Shown piece after piece: positions 37,377 through 47,844 of a stretch of 64,000 nucleotides of DNA. This DNA comes from Candidatus Segatella albertsiae (GTDB lineage Bacteria > Bacteroidota > Bacteroidia > Bacteroidales > Bacteroidaceae), in NCBI GenBank assembly GCA_002451555.1, contig DKCU01000123.1, positions 1 to 64,000 of the forward strand. The letters are read 5' to 3'. The notes beneath the pieces were generated by a model that was not told the origin of the DNA, did not search any database, and was given only the letters and a program-made list of their open reading frames with translations. Position 1 is the first letter of the stretch; each line of letters opens with the position of its first letter. The position numbers and the translations under genes were made by a program.

Positions 37377-37898
37377 TTACCAATTGGCAACCGTTGCATT
37401 GAATATCTGCTCCACCAAATCCTTCACCATCTGGTTGACGAGTTCTTCCTGAACAGAAGCCAAACTTTGCGTGGTCTCATAACTCTTGGAAGAAGTAAAC
37501 TGCCGCTCAAAGTCTTCGTTGTGATTCACATTGTTGGTAAATCTCACGTTGACAGTGATAGACAACTCCGTCTGAGCGGAATAACCTTCACTAGATACAC
37601 TCTTGTTACGCTGGCTATACTGGGTAATCTCACCCTCTATCTTCAAGTCACCATTACGTTTCACCTGCTGCAAGCGAGTATGATTGGCGAACTCATCCTT
37701 CAAGGCATTGTTGAACATAGGTCCCATTGGTCCCCAAACGTATGTACTACGGATAGGAAACTCGGCGATTTGAATCGTCTTGGTCTTGGTATAGTCGATG
37801 CTTGCGCCATTGAACTTATAGCTCACCGAGCAAGCTGCAAAAATGCCCATCATCAAGACGACACCTATTATATATATATGATTGCGAAAGCACTTCAT
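37377..37898 (-). CDS. lptE: LPS assembly lipoprotein LptE
   Basis: The 173-residue protein has a lipoprotein signal (VLMMGIFAACSVSYKFNG, lipid Cys near residue 23). The remainder fits LptE: a first strand YKFNGASIDYTKTKTIQIAEFP, central strands and a final amphipathic helix (LASVQEELVNQMVKDLVEQI). LptE plugs the LptD barrel for LPS insertion in the outer membrane. It lies after a sigma-54-type regulator gene, in the same operon. Confidence 0.85.
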   Translation of the reverse strand: MKCFRNHIYIIGVVLMMGIFAACSVSYKFNGASIDYTKTKTIQIAEFPIRSTYVWGPMGPMFNNALKDEFANHTRLQQVKRNGDLKIEGEITQYSQRNKSVSSEGYSAQTELSITVNVRFTNNVNHNEDFERQFTSSKSYETTQSLASVQEELVNQMVKDLVEQIFNATVANW

Positions 37899-37928
37899 TA
37901 TTCTGCTACCTATTATTCAATTACTTTG

Positions 37929-39200
37929 TTAGTCTTTGTCCTCGTCCTCATCGCTATTGCCAAGTCCGTACTGTTTGATGCGACGATAGAGGGTTCTGTC
38001 CGAAATGCCCAATTCCTGAGCAGCTTTCTTTCGATTACCATTGTTACGTTCCAATGCTTTCTCTATCATCTGACGTCCCAAGTCACTCAGATTCAGAGTC
38101 TCCGGCTCATTGATTTCCTCAGCTACGGCATCCTCCGCCTCATGCGGATGAATGACCTGCGGGTTTCCCACTGTTGCCGGATACCCCACTGGCTCAACAG
38201 GCGAAATCGGCTTCGGACTTGTGAAGCCAGACGCACCACTCAGTTGCCTAGCCTCATCCAATTGCTTTCTGAGAGAAGTAACATCTCTCCTCAAATCGCT
38301 CACATTGCCCCTCAGTTCATAAAGAATCTTGTAAAGCAACTCCCTCTCACTCTCGTAGCTATGACTACCGCCCGACTGGTTAGGAATGGTAGCCAACTGC
38401 GTGGATTCCTCGTCTTGCGGAATATACTTGAGCAAAGTCTGGGAAGTTATCTCACGTTCCTCACTGAGCACAGACATCTGTTCCGTGATATTCTTAAGCT
38501 GCCTCACATTGCCCGGCCACTTATACTTCAGCATGATGAGTTTGGCATCATCGCTCAACGTAATCTTAGGCAAGCGATACTTCTCTGCCATCTGCATGGC
38601 AAAGAGGCGGAAAAGCAACAAGATATCATTGCCACGCTCACGAAGAGGAGGCATTTGGATAGGGATTGTATTCAGACGATAATACAAATCCTCACGAAAA
38701 CGTCCCTCGCTGACAGCCTTGCGCATGTTGACATTCGTAGCCGCAACAATTCTCACGTCCGTTTTACGCACTTCCTGCCCACCTACACGGATGTACTCGC
38801 CTGTCTCCAAGACACGAAGCAACCGAGCTTGCGTCTGAATAGGGAGTTCTCCGACCTCATCGAGGAAAATCGTACCCTTATTGGCTATTCCGAAATATCC
38901 CTCGCTCTCTCCGATGGCACCCGTGAAGGAGCCCTTCTCATGTCCGAAAAGCTCACTATCAATAGTTCCCTCCGGAATACTGCCGCAGTTGATGGCAAAA
39001 TACTTTTCCCTACGCCGTGGCGAATGATCATGGATGACACGAGGAATGATTTCCTTGCCGACACCAGACTCACCTATGATAAGCACAGAAAGATCGGTCG
39101 GTGCCACCTGCAAGGCAACATCGAGCGCATGGTTCAATCCGTCGCTGTTGCCGACGATATTGTACCTTTGTTTTATCTTCTGAAGTTCACTTATGTCCAT
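37929..39200 (-). CDS. Sigma-54-dependent transcriptional activator
   Basis: The 423-residue protein starts directly with the AAA+ domain: Walker A GESGVGKE near residue 44, a sigma-54 contact loop KGSFTGAIG (GSFTGA instead of the canonical GAFTGA), Walker B GTIFLDEVGELP and an arginine-finger region. A linker of about 90 residues leads to a Fis-type helix-turn-helix (NRKKAAQELGISDRTLYRRI). There is no receiver or sensor domain at the N-terminus, so control must come from another protein or from its own expression. It is probably a regulator of the envelope operon or of sigma-54 genes elsewhere. Confidence 0.92.
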   Translation of the reverse strand: MDISELQKIKQRYNIVGNSDGLNHALDVALQVAPTDLSVLIIGESGVGKEIIPRVIHDHSPRRREKYFAINCGSIPEGTIDSELFGHEKGSFTGAIGESEGYFGIANKGTIFLDEVGELPIQTQARLLRVLETGEYIRVGGQEVRKTDVRIVAATNVNMRKAVSEGRFREDLYYRLNTIPIQMPPLRERGNDILLLFRLFAMQMAEKYRLPKITLSDDAKLIMLKYKWPGNVRQLKNITEQMSVLSEEREITSQTLLKYIPQDEESTQLATIPNQSGGSHSYESERELLYKILYELRGNVSDLRRDVTSLRKQLDEARQLSGASGFTSPKPISPVEPVGYPATVGNPQVIHPHEAEDAVAEEINEPETLNLSDLGRQMIEKALERNNGNRKKAAQELGISDRTLYRRIKQYGLGNSDEDEDKD

Positions 39201-39208
39201 TTAGCTGA

Positions 39209-39216
39209 CAAAATTA
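39209..39216 (-). promoter_or_regulatory. -7 box just before the sigma-54 activator start
   Basis: TAATTTTG on the minus strand ends 8 bases before the ATG at 39200, so a transcript would have a leader of only about 3 bases. A TTTG lies 22 bases upstream (39242-39239). It would give the regulator a promoter inside the operon. Confidence 0.55.
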
Positions 39217-39265
39217 CGTATTTTTTTTGAATAAACTGCAAAAATGGCACAAAATAGTCTATTTT

Positions 39266-40399
39266 TTAACTTTTCACCTCTGTATTTGGAGTAAATGGGG
39301 CATTAGAGTGCTTCTTTGGGATAGAAAAACGCACTTTCTCACTCTCATCACGTTTCTCATGATAGAGCTTTGGAAGAGGGTTCTCCACTGCCTCATCGTA
39401 ATCTTGACGGCAACGGATAGCATCGACGGCAAGGAAGATGGCATGACGGAAGGAAGTTTCATCAGCTTCGCCCATACCTGCGATGCTAAAGTTTGGAGTT
39501 ACATCGGCCGCAGTACGGATGATTGGCAAGCCCGCTGTATAAATAACGCCGTCTTCCGTATAGAGAGAATGGAATGGCGTAGTCGCCTGGTCGTGATACA
39601 TGGCCATGACGCCATCAAACTCAGAAAAATATCCTTTTCCGAAAAACTCATCTGTTGCGTAAGGTCCGAACGCCTGGACACCATTTTCTGCCAAGGCATC
39701 GACTGCAGGAATGATGATTTCACGTTCCTCCGTACCGCAACTACTATCCTCATTGCTCTTAGGATTGAGAGAGAGTACGGCGATGCGAGGATTGGTGATC
39801 ATGAAATCTCGCTTCAAGGTCTGCTGCATGAGCGTCACCTTCTCGATGATAGCTTCCGTAGTGATGGAGGAAGCAACATCCTTCAATGGAGTTTTCTCAG
39901 TAACCGAAGCGATGCGCAAGTCACCGCCCACCAAGATGGACAAGCCTTTCTTGCCTTCCCCAAGGCAAGTCTCAATATACTTCTTATGCCCTTGGAACGG
40001 ATAGTTCTCAATCTGTGCGTTAGAATTGTTTATTGGTGCAGTCACCAACACATCGTAGAGTCCATTGCGATAATCGGTCATCGCACGGTCGAGAGCTTTC
40101 ACTGCTGCCTTGCCAGACTCCTCCGTTGGCATTCCCATATCCACCTTCACTTCCTCCTCTACGGCTGCCAAGAGATTGATTCTACCATCCACGGCATCTT
40201 CTGCCTTCTGGATGATGGAGAACTGACCTGGCAGATTCATCGCCTTACGATAATAAGCTGCCACCTTAGGCGACCCATAGATGATAGGTGTGCAGAGATC
40301 CAACATTTCTGGTTCTGCAAAAGACTTAAAAATGAGTTCATATCCGATACCATTGGTATCTCCGTGGGTGATAGCCACCCTTACTTTCTGATTTTCCAT
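39266..40399 (-). CDS. pdxA: 4-hydroxythreonine-4-phosphate dehydrogenase PdxA
   Basis: The 377-residue protein carries PdxA family motifs: AITHGDTNGIGYELI at the N-terminus, VLVTAPINN, and a metal-binding MYHDQATTPFHSLY near the C-terminus. PdxA oxidises 4-phosphohydroxy-L-threonine in the DXP-independent-supply branch of pyridoxal phosphate synthesis, working with PdxJ. pdxJ is not in this window. It is the third gene of the minus-strand envelope operon and lies 49 bases after DUF4837. Confidence 0.95.
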   Translation of the reverse strand: MENQKVRVAITHGDTNGIGYELIFKSFAEPEMLDLCTPIIYGSPKVAAYYRKAMNLPGQFSIIQKAEDAVDGRINLLAAVEEEVKVDMGMPTEESGKAAVKALDRAMTDYRNGLYDVLVTAPINNSNAQIENYPFQGHKKYIETCLGEGKKGLSILVGGDLRIASVTEKTPLKDVASSITTEAIIEKVTLMQQTLKRDFMITNPRIAVLSLNPKSNEDSSCGTEEREIIIPAVDALAENGVQAFGPYATDEFFGKGYFSEFDGVMAMYHDQATTPFHSLYTEDGVIYTAGLPIIRTAADVTPNFSIAGMGEADETSFRHAIFLAVDAIRCRQDYDEAVENPLPKLYHEKRDESEKVRFSIPKKHSNAPFTPNTEVKS

Positions 40400-40448
40400 C
40401 TTATATGATATAATAATGTATATATGTATTTAATAATTGTCAGCACTA

Positions 40449-41342
40449 CTATTTTATTGTTGTCAGCACCGCCTCCAACTGTTTGATTAAATTTCTTTTC
40501 TTCATTTCTGGAGCATAGACAAAGCCCATGACAACGAGTCGTTCTTTTCCACGAGGAACGAATTTCATGACGTATGGTCCCCCCATGGCATCGCCTTTCA
40601 TCTCCCAAAGTCCTCGTAAGGAATTTCTCAGAGTTTTATTGTACGAGACACTGGCGAGTTGCATATACATGGCGTCAGTTTCGCCCACCATATTCACCTT
40701 CAACACACTGTCTATGGCCACCTTATTCGAAGCTTTGAACACAAGCAAACTCTGCATACCCGTATTGGCATTGTTGGATAGCCAAAGGAAATCCTTGCCT
40801 TGTTTACTAGACTGCATATCGAATGGTATCTTCATATTGATGCCGAAGAGTCGCTTCACCTTCTTCTGCTTATCAACATTAGGTTTGATGATGGAAGCCA
40901 AGTGCTTGAGCTCTGACTCATCCAGCATCTCACATAGTTTCTCGCCATCCAATCGGCTTTTCAGTTGTTCCATCGTCTGCGCCTTGATTCGAACAACGAG
41001 CTGAGGTGATACCTCTATATTTTTAGAGACTCTTACTTCATAACCAGCATTGCGACCATCAACATCCACAATGATGCGATTGCGTATCGACCGATACAAA
41101 CTTCCGCCCTTTCCTTTTCTGATGCGAATGACCTGGAACCGAGGCTCTTCCTGTGGGAGGCCAGGTACATTAGCCAACAGCACTTTCGTGACAACACTGT
41201 CGGTATCCCCCTCCAGCACCACCTCGAAAGGTTGACCTGTGCTAGCAGGCAAGCCATTATTTCTTCCATCCTTGCAACTTGTAAAGAATAGCAAGACTAG
41301 AGAAACAAGCCAAATCATGCAAAGGAAGCTTCTTCTTGCCAT
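40449..41342 (-). CDS. DUF4837 lipoprotein
   Basis: The 297-residue protein has a lipoprotein signal (MIWLVSLVLLFFTSCKDG, lipid Cys near residue 23) and two alpha/beta segments with a repeated strand pattern. The family is known only by position: it sits between rlmN and pdxA in many Bacteroidales. Its exported location and neighbours suggest an envelope task, but no reaction can be named. It starts 6 bases after rlmN and is translationally close. Confidence 0.85.
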   Translation of the reverse strand: MARRSFLCMIWLVSLVLLFFTSCKDGRNNGLPASTGQPFEVVLEGDTDSVVTKVLLANVPGLPQEEPRFQVIRIRKGKGGSLYRSIRNRIIVDVDGRNAGYEVRVSKNIEVSPQLVVRIKAQTMEQLKSRLDGEKLCEMLDESELKHLASIIKPNVDKQKKVKRLFGINMKIPFDMQSSKQGKDFLWLSNNANTGMQSLLVFKASNKVAIDSVLKVNMVGETDAMYMQLASVSYNKTLRNSLRGLWEMKGDAMGGPYVMKFVPRGKERLVVMGFVYAPEMKKRNLIKQLEAVLTTIK

Positions 41343-41348
41343 AATTTT

Positions 41349-42419
41349 CTAAACATTTAGACGTTTCTCTTCATCCTCATGTTCTCGTATCTCTCCGATT
41401 TTCTTGGAGGTACTTAGCAAGCCACAGGCTGCATAGATGTCCTGTCCTCGGCTGGCACGAATTGTTGTAAAAACACCATGGGAAGTGAGATAGTCACGGA
41501 ACTGCTCCATCTTCTCGTCATTCACACCCTTCAGCGGAATGTCTGGGATTTGGTGGAAGCGAATGAGGTTGAATCGACAGTCAAGTCCCTTCACGAGCTT
41601 GATGATGGCCTTGGCATGTTGCATACTGTCGTTCACGCCCTTGAAGACGATGTACTCGAAAGAGAGGCGACGCTGGTGGGAGAAGTCGTAGTTACGCAAG
41701 AGCTCCACCACCTGCTCGATGCCCATGCCTCTCTCTGCAGGCATCAGTTCGGCTCTCTCTGAAGGAATCGGGTCGTGCATACTGATGGCAACATGACATT
41801 CGCTTTCCTCCAAGAATCGCTTCAACTTGTTCTTGATGCCCACAGAGCTGACCGTGATGCGCTTCGGACTCCACGCCCAACCATAATCTGCCGTCAATAT
41901 TTCCGTGGCACGAAGCACATTGTCCAAGTTATCCATCGGCTCGCCCTGTCCCATAAACACGATATTGGTCAACTTATCGACCTCGGGCAAGGAATAGATT
42001 TGGTTCAAGATGTCACCTGCCGGAAGGCTCCCCTCGAAGCCCTGCTTGCCAGTCTGGCAAAAGAGACAATTCATCTTGCACCCCACCTGCGAGGAGACAC
42101 AGAGCGTGGCACGATCCTTGTCTGGAATATAGACCGTCTCCACAAACTTGCCGCTACGGGTAGGAAACAGATACTTGATAGTACCATCCACAGAGTGCTG
42201 TGCGTCGGAAAATCCGAAGCATCCTATTTCATATTCAGCAGCCAACTTGGCGCGATTGGCCTTCGAGATGTTAGTCATCTCGTCGATGCTCTTCACATGC
42301 TGTCCATACAGCCACTTAGCTATTTGTCCACCCGTGAAAGCAGGCATGCCCAAATCCTTGGCCACCTGCTTCAATTCTGCCAATGTAAGGCCTAGAAGAT
42401 ATTTTTTTTCATTATTCAT
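41349..42419 (-). CDS. rlmN: Dual-specificity RNA methyltransferase RlmN
   Basis: The 356-residue radical-SAM enzyme has the CxxxCxxC cluster as CKMNCLFC near residue 118 and the second cysteine pair used for methyl transfer (Cys near residue 341 in AACGLLS). It methylates A2503 of 23S rRNA and A37 of some tRNAs. It is first gene of the seven-gene minus-strand operon to secG. Its -7 box lies four bases before the ATG, so the operon mRNA is probably leaderless at rlmN. Confidence 0.95.
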   Translation of the reverse strand: MNNEKKYLLGLTLAELKQVAKDLGMPAFTGGQIAKWLYGQHVKSIDEMTNISKANRAKLAAEYEIGCFGFSDAQHSVDGTIKYLFPTRSGKFVETVYIPDKDRATLCVSSQVGCKMNCLFCQTGKQGFEGSLPAGDILNQIYSLPEVDKLTNIVFMGQGEPMDNLDNVLRATEILTADYGWAWSPKRITVSSVGIKNKLKRFLEESECHVAISMHDPIPSERAELMPAERGMGIEQVVELLRNYDFSHQRRLSFEYIVFKGVNDSMQHAKAIIKLVKGLDCRFNLIRFHQIPDIPLKGVNDEKMEQFRDYLTSHGVFTTIRASRGQDIYAACGLLSTSKKIGEIREHEDEEKRLNV

Positions 42420-42423
42420 ACTG

Positions 42424-42431
42424 CAAAGATA
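42424..42431 (-). promoter_or_regulatory. -7 box abutting the rlmN start codon
   Basis: TATCTTTG on the minus strand ends four bases before ATG 42419. With the usual spacing the transcript would begin on the ATG, that is, leaderless. Confidence 0.65.
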
Positions 42432-42453
42432 GTGTTTTTTGCTGAAAAAGTGT

Positions 42454-42461
42454 TATCTTTG
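42454..42461 (+). promoter_or_regulatory. -7 box of the DUF4922/SpoIID gene
   Basis: TATCTTTG, about 27 bases before ATG 42489 and divergent from the rlmN promoter 22 bases away. Confidence 0.65.
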
Positions 42462-42488
42462 CCACATATTTTAATATAAAACACGAAA

Positions 42489-45400
42489 ATGAGAGAAAAA
42501 ATAGACCTTTTCTTGCCTTGTGAAGACATTGAAGTGGCCAAAGAGACACTAATTGAACTTCACGACAACAAGACCGTACAACATATCAATCTCTTGGTAA
42601 GTAGCGACTTCGCCGCTCACAACCAAGTGCCAAATGGTTGCACATTCGTGGTCATCGACCGCATGGAGAGTTCCAACACCATCACAAGCATCGCAGAGAA
42701 CACTGATGCCGAGTATGTGATGATTTGCACCAAGACCACTCCTATCCGTTGGGGACTGTATGCCTTGGAACGTTTCTTGCGCACAGCAGATGACACGAAC
42801 GCCATCATGGTTTATGCAGACCACTATTCGCTTGTCAAAGAAGAAAACGACCCTGAAGGAACTCTTTCCGATGGAAAGCTCGTCAAGCATCCCGTCATCG
42901 ACTACCAGCAGGGCAGTCTGCGCGATGACTTCGACTTCGGAAGCCTATGGCTCGTCAAGTCGAAAAACTTGCTCGACTACGTTGCACAGGCAGACCGCAT
43001 CGACTACCAGTATGCAGGTCTCTACGACCTACGTCTCTACCTGAGCCGCATGGGCGAAATTTTCCACATCAACGAATATCTTTACACAGAGGACGAGCTA
43101 GACAACCGCAAGAGTTGCGAGAAGCAATTCGACTACGTGAATCCTCGCAACAGAGAGGTACAGATAGAGATGGAACGTGCCTGCACCTTGCACTTGGAGA
43201 AAGTGGGTGCCTTGATTGACACCAATTTCTATCGCCAGCCCGACTTCGACGAGCAGGAGTTTGACAACGAGGCATCTGTCATCATCCCGGTCTATAACCG
43301 AGAGAAAACCATCGCCGATGCCGTTAAGAGCGCATTGAGCCAGAAGACCAGCTTCAAGTACAATGTCATCGTGGTCAACAATCATTCCACTGACCGAACA
43401 GGTGAAATCTTGCATGAGCTGGCACGAGACCTGGAAGTTAGAAACGACAAACAGGCAGGACACCTCATCCAGATAGTGCCTGAGCGCAAAGACCTTGGCA
43501 TCGGTGGATGCTGGAATATCGCCATCAACAGCGATTACTGCGGCAAGTTCGCCGTGCAATTGGACAGCGACGACCTCTATTCGTCACCAAAAACACTCCA
43601 AAAGATAGTCGATGCCTTCCACAAGCAGAAAGCAGCCATGATCATCGGTTCCTACCGGATGTGCGACTTCGACTTGAACACCTTGCCTCCAGGACTCATC
43701 GACCACAAAGAATGGACCGACGACAATGGATGCAACAACGCATTGAGAATCAATGGCCTTGGTGCTCCTCGTGCATTCTTTACGCCACTGGTTCGCCAGA
43801 TACAATTTCCTAACACCTCATACGGTGAGGACTATGCCTTAGGATTAGTATTCTCTCGACGCTACCGCATCGGCAGAATCTACGACGAATTGTATCTCTG
43901 CCGTCGATGGGGCGGCAACAGCGACGCAGCCCTCAGCATCGACCGCATCAATGCCAACAACCTCTATAAGGACCGCTTGCGCACCATGGAACTGAAGGCT
44001 CGCCAACAGATGTTGCAAGGCAAGGCAGACATCATGGAAGATACCAGCATCTCACGTTTCTTCAACCGACAGTTGGAGAAATGGGCTGACGCACGCCATC
44101 GCTTCCGTGACCTGAAACACGTGGAGACCCACCAACTCTCAGAGCAGATAAAGCTGCAGTGGAACCCAGCTCGCATCGTGAGCACAGGAGCCAAGATAGA
44201 CAAGAAGACCTTGGGCGAGCGCCCTTGTTTCTTGTGTGAGAAGAACCGTCCGAAGGAACAAATGACCAAACAGATAGACGAGCAATTCCAACTTTTGGTC
44301 AACCCCTTCCCTATCCTGCCTGTCCACTTCACCATCCCAGCCCGCAAGCACCAACCACAAGCCATATATAAGAACTATGGAGAGATGCACCGTTTCTTGA
44401 GCCTGCATAGCGAACTGATGATATTCTACAATGGTCCGAAGTGCGGTGCTTCCGCTCCCGACCACCTACATTTTCAGTCAGGAACGAGTGGCATACTCCC
44501 ACTACAGGCAAACTGGCAACGTCTGAGCCGCAACCTGACTGACGTGGTTTCACTCAACGACGACGAGAAAATCGCAGTGCTCAGAGACTTCGTGGTACCT
44601 GCCTTTGTCATCATCTCCAAGAGCGAGGACAGTGACGAAACTCTCTTCCAACGTCTCTACAAGTCGATGCCGACGCGTGGCGACGAGACGGAGCCGATGA
44701 TGAACATCGTGGCTTGGCGCAAAGGAGAAGATTACATCAGCGTCGTGATTCCGAGAGAGAAGCATCGCCCAGAATGTTATTTTGCCGAGGGCGACGGTCA
44801 AGTATTGGTATCGCCTGGAGCCTTGGATATGTCTGGGCTCATCATCACGCCTCGAGAGGAAGACTTCCGAAAGTTGGACCAGAAGAAAGCTACTGCCATC
44901 CTACAGGAATGTGGCATCTCCGAAGACAAGATGAATGTGATAGTATCCAAGCTCAAGGCATCCAAAGAGACTGAAACGACAGTAGGAATCTCCTCCTTAT
45001 ATAATAATGGTAAACAACCAAATGTGACTGTGGGTATCGTGAGTGGTCAGAAGATTCACTTCTCGCTCAACAAGCCTTACCTTGCCAAGGGCGAGGAAGT
45101 AATCGGCGAACAAGAGGTGGAATTTTCTGAAGGAGGTGTGCTCTGGAACGGCAACCAATACAGCAAGCTCACTTTCCATCCGCAAAGCAACGACGCCTCG
45201 TTCTCGCTAAGCGATGTGACCATCGGCGTCAACTTCCACTGGGAGCGCAAGGAGACGCAAACGTTCCTGGGTACCTTACGCTTCGTCGTGGAGGCGGACA
45301 AGATTTGCGCCATCAACGAACTTCCTGTGGAGAAATACTTGGAAAGTGTGATTTCGAGCGAAATGAGCGCCACTTCGAGTCTGGAACTATTGAAGGCACA

Positions 45401-46355
45401 CGCCGTCATCTCTCGCTCATGGCTTCTAGCTCAGATGAAGAAGCGCCGCGAGGTAGCAGAGAGCGGCAACAACTTCTTCTCGTTCGTCAAGAAAGAAGAC
45501 ATGCTCATCCGCTGGTACGACCGAGAAGACCACACCATCTTCGATGTCTGCGCCGACGACCACTGCCAGCGCTACCAAGGCATCACCAAGGAGACTTCTC
45601 CACACGTGGCAGAGGCCATCCGTCAGACCAAGGGACAGATATTGATGGACGGCGACGAGATTTGCGACGCCAGATTCTCAAAGTGCTGCGGCGGTGTGAC
45701 CGAAGAGTTCCAGTACTGTTGGGAGAACACGCCGAAGAGATACCTTGCTAGCATCAGGGACCAGGTAAGTGAAGAACGAAGAATGAAGCGTGAAGACTCC
45801 ATCTCTCTTCACGCTTCACTTCAAGACGAGGCGACCGCCGAGGCATGGATTCGCTCCAATCCTCCAGCTTTCTGCAACACGCAGGACAAGAAAATCCTTT
45901 CCCAGATGCTCAACGACTACGACCAAGAGACAGCGGACTTCTATCGTTGGAAGGTGACGCTCAGTCAAGAAAAGGTTCAGCAGTTGCTCGAAGAAAAATT
46001 GAAGCTGAACGTGGGTGAAGTCCTCGATTTCAAGGCCATCGAGCGAGGCAAGAGCGGACGCATCAGCAAACTGCAAATCATTGGCTCCGAGAAGACATTC
46101 ACCATCGGCAAGGAATTGGAGATACGCCGCGCGCTCAGCGACAGCCACCTCTACAGCTCCGCTTTCGTGGTAGATAAGTACGATTTGGACGAACAGGGAG
46201 TTCCTCAAAGATTCGAACTTATCGGAGCTGGTTGGGGACATGGTGTGGGACTCTGCCAGATAGGAGCCGCAGTCATGGGCGAACAAGGCTTCAGCTACAA
46301 CGACATCCTTCTGCACTATTACCAAGGAGCTGAAATCAAGAAACTCTATAAGTAA
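42489..46355 (+). CDS. Glycosyltransferase / DUF4922 / SpoIID multidomain protein
   Basis: This 1288-residue protein joins three functions. The N-terminal 520 residues contain glycosyltransferase-like units, with a clear GT2 domain ([20 protein letters not shown] from about residue 264; DSDDLY as DxD). Residues about 570-860 are DUF4922, with the HIT-like DHLHFQ (His659/His661) of nucleotide-sugar phosphorylase-like folds. Residues about 890-1288 are SpoIID/Lyt[24 protein letters not shown] and [13 protein letters not shown] near 1248. There is no signal peptide. SpoIID proteins act on peptidoglycan, and AmpG follows 54 bases on, so a role in wall turnover is likely. The combined reaction is unknown. 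Confidence 0.88.
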   Translation: MREKIDLFLPCEDIEVAKETLIELHDNKTVQHINLLVSSDFAAHNQVPNGCTFVVIDRMESSNTITSIAENTDAEYVMICTKTTPIRWGLYALERFLRTADDTNAIMVYADHYSLVKEENDPEGTLSDGKLVKHPVIDYQQGSLRDDFDFGSLWLVKSKNLLDYVAQADRIDYQYAGLYDLRLYLSRMGEIFHINEYLYTEDELDNRKSCEKQFDYVNPRNREVQIEMERACTLHLEKVGALIDTNFYRQPDFDEQEFDNEASVIIPVYNREKTIADAVKSALSQKTSFKYNVIVVNNHSTDRTGEILHELARDLEVRNDKQAGHLIQIVPERKDLGIGGCWNIAINSDYCGKFAVQLDSDDLYSSPKTLQKIVDAFHKQKAAMIIGSYRMCDFDLNTLPPGLIDHKEWTDDNGCNNALRINGLGAPRAFFTPLVRQIQFPNTSYGEDYALGLVFSRRYRIGRIYDELYLCRRWGGNSDAALSIDRINANNLYKDRLRTMELKARQQMLQGKADIMEDTSISRFFNRQLEKWADARHRFRDLKHVETHQLSEQIKLQWNPARIVSTGAKIDKKTLGERPCFLCEKNRPKEQMTKQIDEQFQLLVNPFPILPVHFTIPARKHQPQAIYKNYGEMHRFLSLHSELMIFYNGPKCGASAPDHLHFQSGTSGILPLQANWQRLSRNLTDVVSLNDDEKIAVLRDFVVPAFVIISKSEDSDETLFQRLYKSMPTRGDETEPMMNIVAWRKGEDYISVVIPREKHRPECYFAEGDGQVLVSPGALDMSGLIITPREEDFRKLDQKKATAILQECGISEDKMNVIVSKLKASKETETTVGISSLYNNGKQPNVTVGIVSGQKIHFSLNKPYLAKGEEVIGEQEVEFSEGGVLWNGNQYSKLTFHPQSNDASFSLSDVTIGVNFHWERKETQTFLGTLRFVVEADKICAINELPVEKYLESVISSEMSATSSLELLKAHAVISRSWLLAQMKKRREVAESGNNFFSFVKKEDMLIRWYDREDHTIFDVCADDHCQRYQGITKETSPHVAEAIRQTKGQILMDGDEICDARFSKCCGGVTEEFQYCWENTPKRYLASIRDQVSEERRMKREDSISLHASLQDEATAEAWIRSNPPAFCNTQDKKILSQMLNDYDQETADFYRWKVTLSQEKVQQLLEEKLKLNVGEVLDFKAIERGKSGRISKLQIIGSEKTFTIGKELEIRRALSDSHLYSSAFVVDKYDLDEQGVPQRFELIGAGWGHGVGLCQIGAAVMGEQGFSYNDILLHYYQGAEIKKLYK

Positions 46356-46409
46356 GGTTGAGTGTTGAATGTTGATTCAAAATCAAACAGAATTAAAGAA
46401 CAGAAAAAA

Positions 46410-47726
46410 ATGAGTAACAGCAACAAGCGGAATCCATGGACATGGATTCCGACCCTTTACTTTGCCGAAGGCTTGCCTAACATTATCGTGACAGGTCTCT
46501 CCGTTGTGATGTACATGCAGATGGGACTGACCGATGCCGAGGTAGGTCTCTTCACAGGATGGCTCGCACTTCCATGGGTCATCAAGCCCTTGTGGAGTCC
46601 TTTCATCGACCTCTTGAAAACCAAGCGTTGGTGGGTCTTGACAATGCAAGCCCTCATCGGCGCATCGCTTGCGGGCATCGCCTTCGCCATCCCTACGGCC
46701 TTTTGGTTTCAGGCGACCATGTGTCTCTTTTTCATTATCGCCTTCTGCAGTGCCACGCACGACATATCGGCAGACGGTTTTTACATGATTGAGTTGGACG
46801 AGCACAACCAGACCAAGTTTGTTGGTTTGCGAAACACATTCTATCGCCTCGCCATTATCTTCGTCAATGGATTTTTGGTTATGCTTGCAGGAGTGCTTCA
46901 AGTGAAGTTTCGCAATCAGATTCGCTTCTCTTGGGCTTTGATATTCTATGGATTGGCAGGTATTTTCATCGGATTGTGGCTCTACCACAGTCGATTCATG
47001 CCACGCCCCGAGGAGGACACACAGACCGACAGGACCGTGAGCGAAGTGGCTCATGAGTTGAAAAATATGTTCCGCACCTTTTTCGAGAAATTCAGTATCA
47101 AGGAAACCATCTGCGTGATGTTGTTTCTCTTGTTCTATCGTTTTCCTGAAGCATTGCTCAACACGATGACCAAGACTTTCATTCTTCGTCCCAACTCACA
47201 AGGCGGCCTGGGTATGTCGCCACAAGAATATGGACTTGCCAATGGCACCGTAGGACTTATAGGTTTGCTACTGGGTGGCATCATCGGTGGTATTTTGGTT
47301 AGTCGGGACGGCATGAAGAAATGGCTGTGGCCTTTGGTCTGCGCCATCACCCTACCTGATGTGGTGTATATCTACTTGAGTTACTCGCTCAACAGCGACA
47401 TCATCATGGTTTCGACCTGCCTCTTCATCGAGCAGTTTGGCTACGGACTGGGCTTCACCGTCCTCACGCTCTATATGCTATACTACAGCCAGGGCAAGTT
47501 CAAGACCTCCCACTACTCCATCTGTACAGGAATCTCTTACTTAGGCTTGATGCTTCCGGGCATGGTGTCAGGATACTTAAAGGATGTTTTGGGCTACCGC
47601 CACTTTTTCATTGTCGTAATGGCATGTTGCGCCATCACTTTCTTGGTTACAGCTTTCTTAAAGATTGATCCTAACTTCGGAAAGAAAGAAAAAGAAAATA
47701 CCTTGAATGAAAAAGAAAGTATTTGA
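46410..47726 (+). CDS. ampG: AmpG-like muropeptide MFS permease
   Basis: Starting at ATG 46410 gives 438 residues; the upstream ATG at 46362 adds a hydrophilic stretch unlikely for this family. It has about 12 membrane helices, with WIPTLYFAEGLPNIIVTGLS, GLFTGWLALPWVIKPLWSPFID and STCLFIEQFGYGLGF, signatures of AmpG, which imports anhydromuropeptides for recycling. It follows the SpoIID fusion gene, with no promoter or terminator between, so the two form an operon. Confidence 0.87.
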   Translation: MSNSNKRNPWTWIPTLYFAEGLPNIIVTGLSVVMYMQMGLTDAEVGLFTGWLALPWVIKPLWSPFIDLLKTKRWWVLTMQALIGASLAGIAFAIPTAFWFQATMCLFFIIAFCSATHDISADGFYMIELDEHNQTKFVGLRNTFYRLAIIFVNGFLVMLAGVLQVKFRNQIRFSWALIFYGLAGIFIGLWLYHSRFMPRPEEDTQTDRTVSEVAHELKNMFRTFFEKFSIKETICVMLFLLFYRFPEALLNTMTKTFILRPNSQGGLGMSPQEYGLANGTVGLIGLLLGGIIGGILVSRDGMKKWLWPLVCAITLPDVVYIYLSYSLNSDIIMVSTCLFIEQFGYGLGFTVLTLYMLYYSQGKFKTSHYSICTGISYLGLMLPGMVSGYLKDVLGYRHFFIVVMACCAITFLVTAFLKIDPNFGKKEKENTLNEKESI

Positions 47727-47738
47727 TAGTATGACAAG

Positions 47739-47779
47739 ACGTATGATTGTAATGCAAATGCTAGCAATCATACGTTTTT
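47739..47779 (+). terminator. Terminator after ampG
   Basis: ACGTATGATTG (47739-47749) pairs with CAATCATACGT (47765-47775), followed by TTTT. Confidence 0.9.
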
Positions 47780-47844
47780 AGTTAAAAGTTGCAAATACAA
47801 AGCAAATAATTAAGGAAATACTTGCAACTTTGGAAATATTACAA

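Noticed and set aside
37467..39230. 587-codon plus-strand ORF opposite lptE and the sigma-54 activator
   Set aside because: It is antisense to two clear genes and lacks any domain, signal or own promoter.
39227..40408. 393-codon plus-strand ORF opposite pdxA
   Set aside because: Antisense shadow; pdxA motifs are unambiguous on the other strand.
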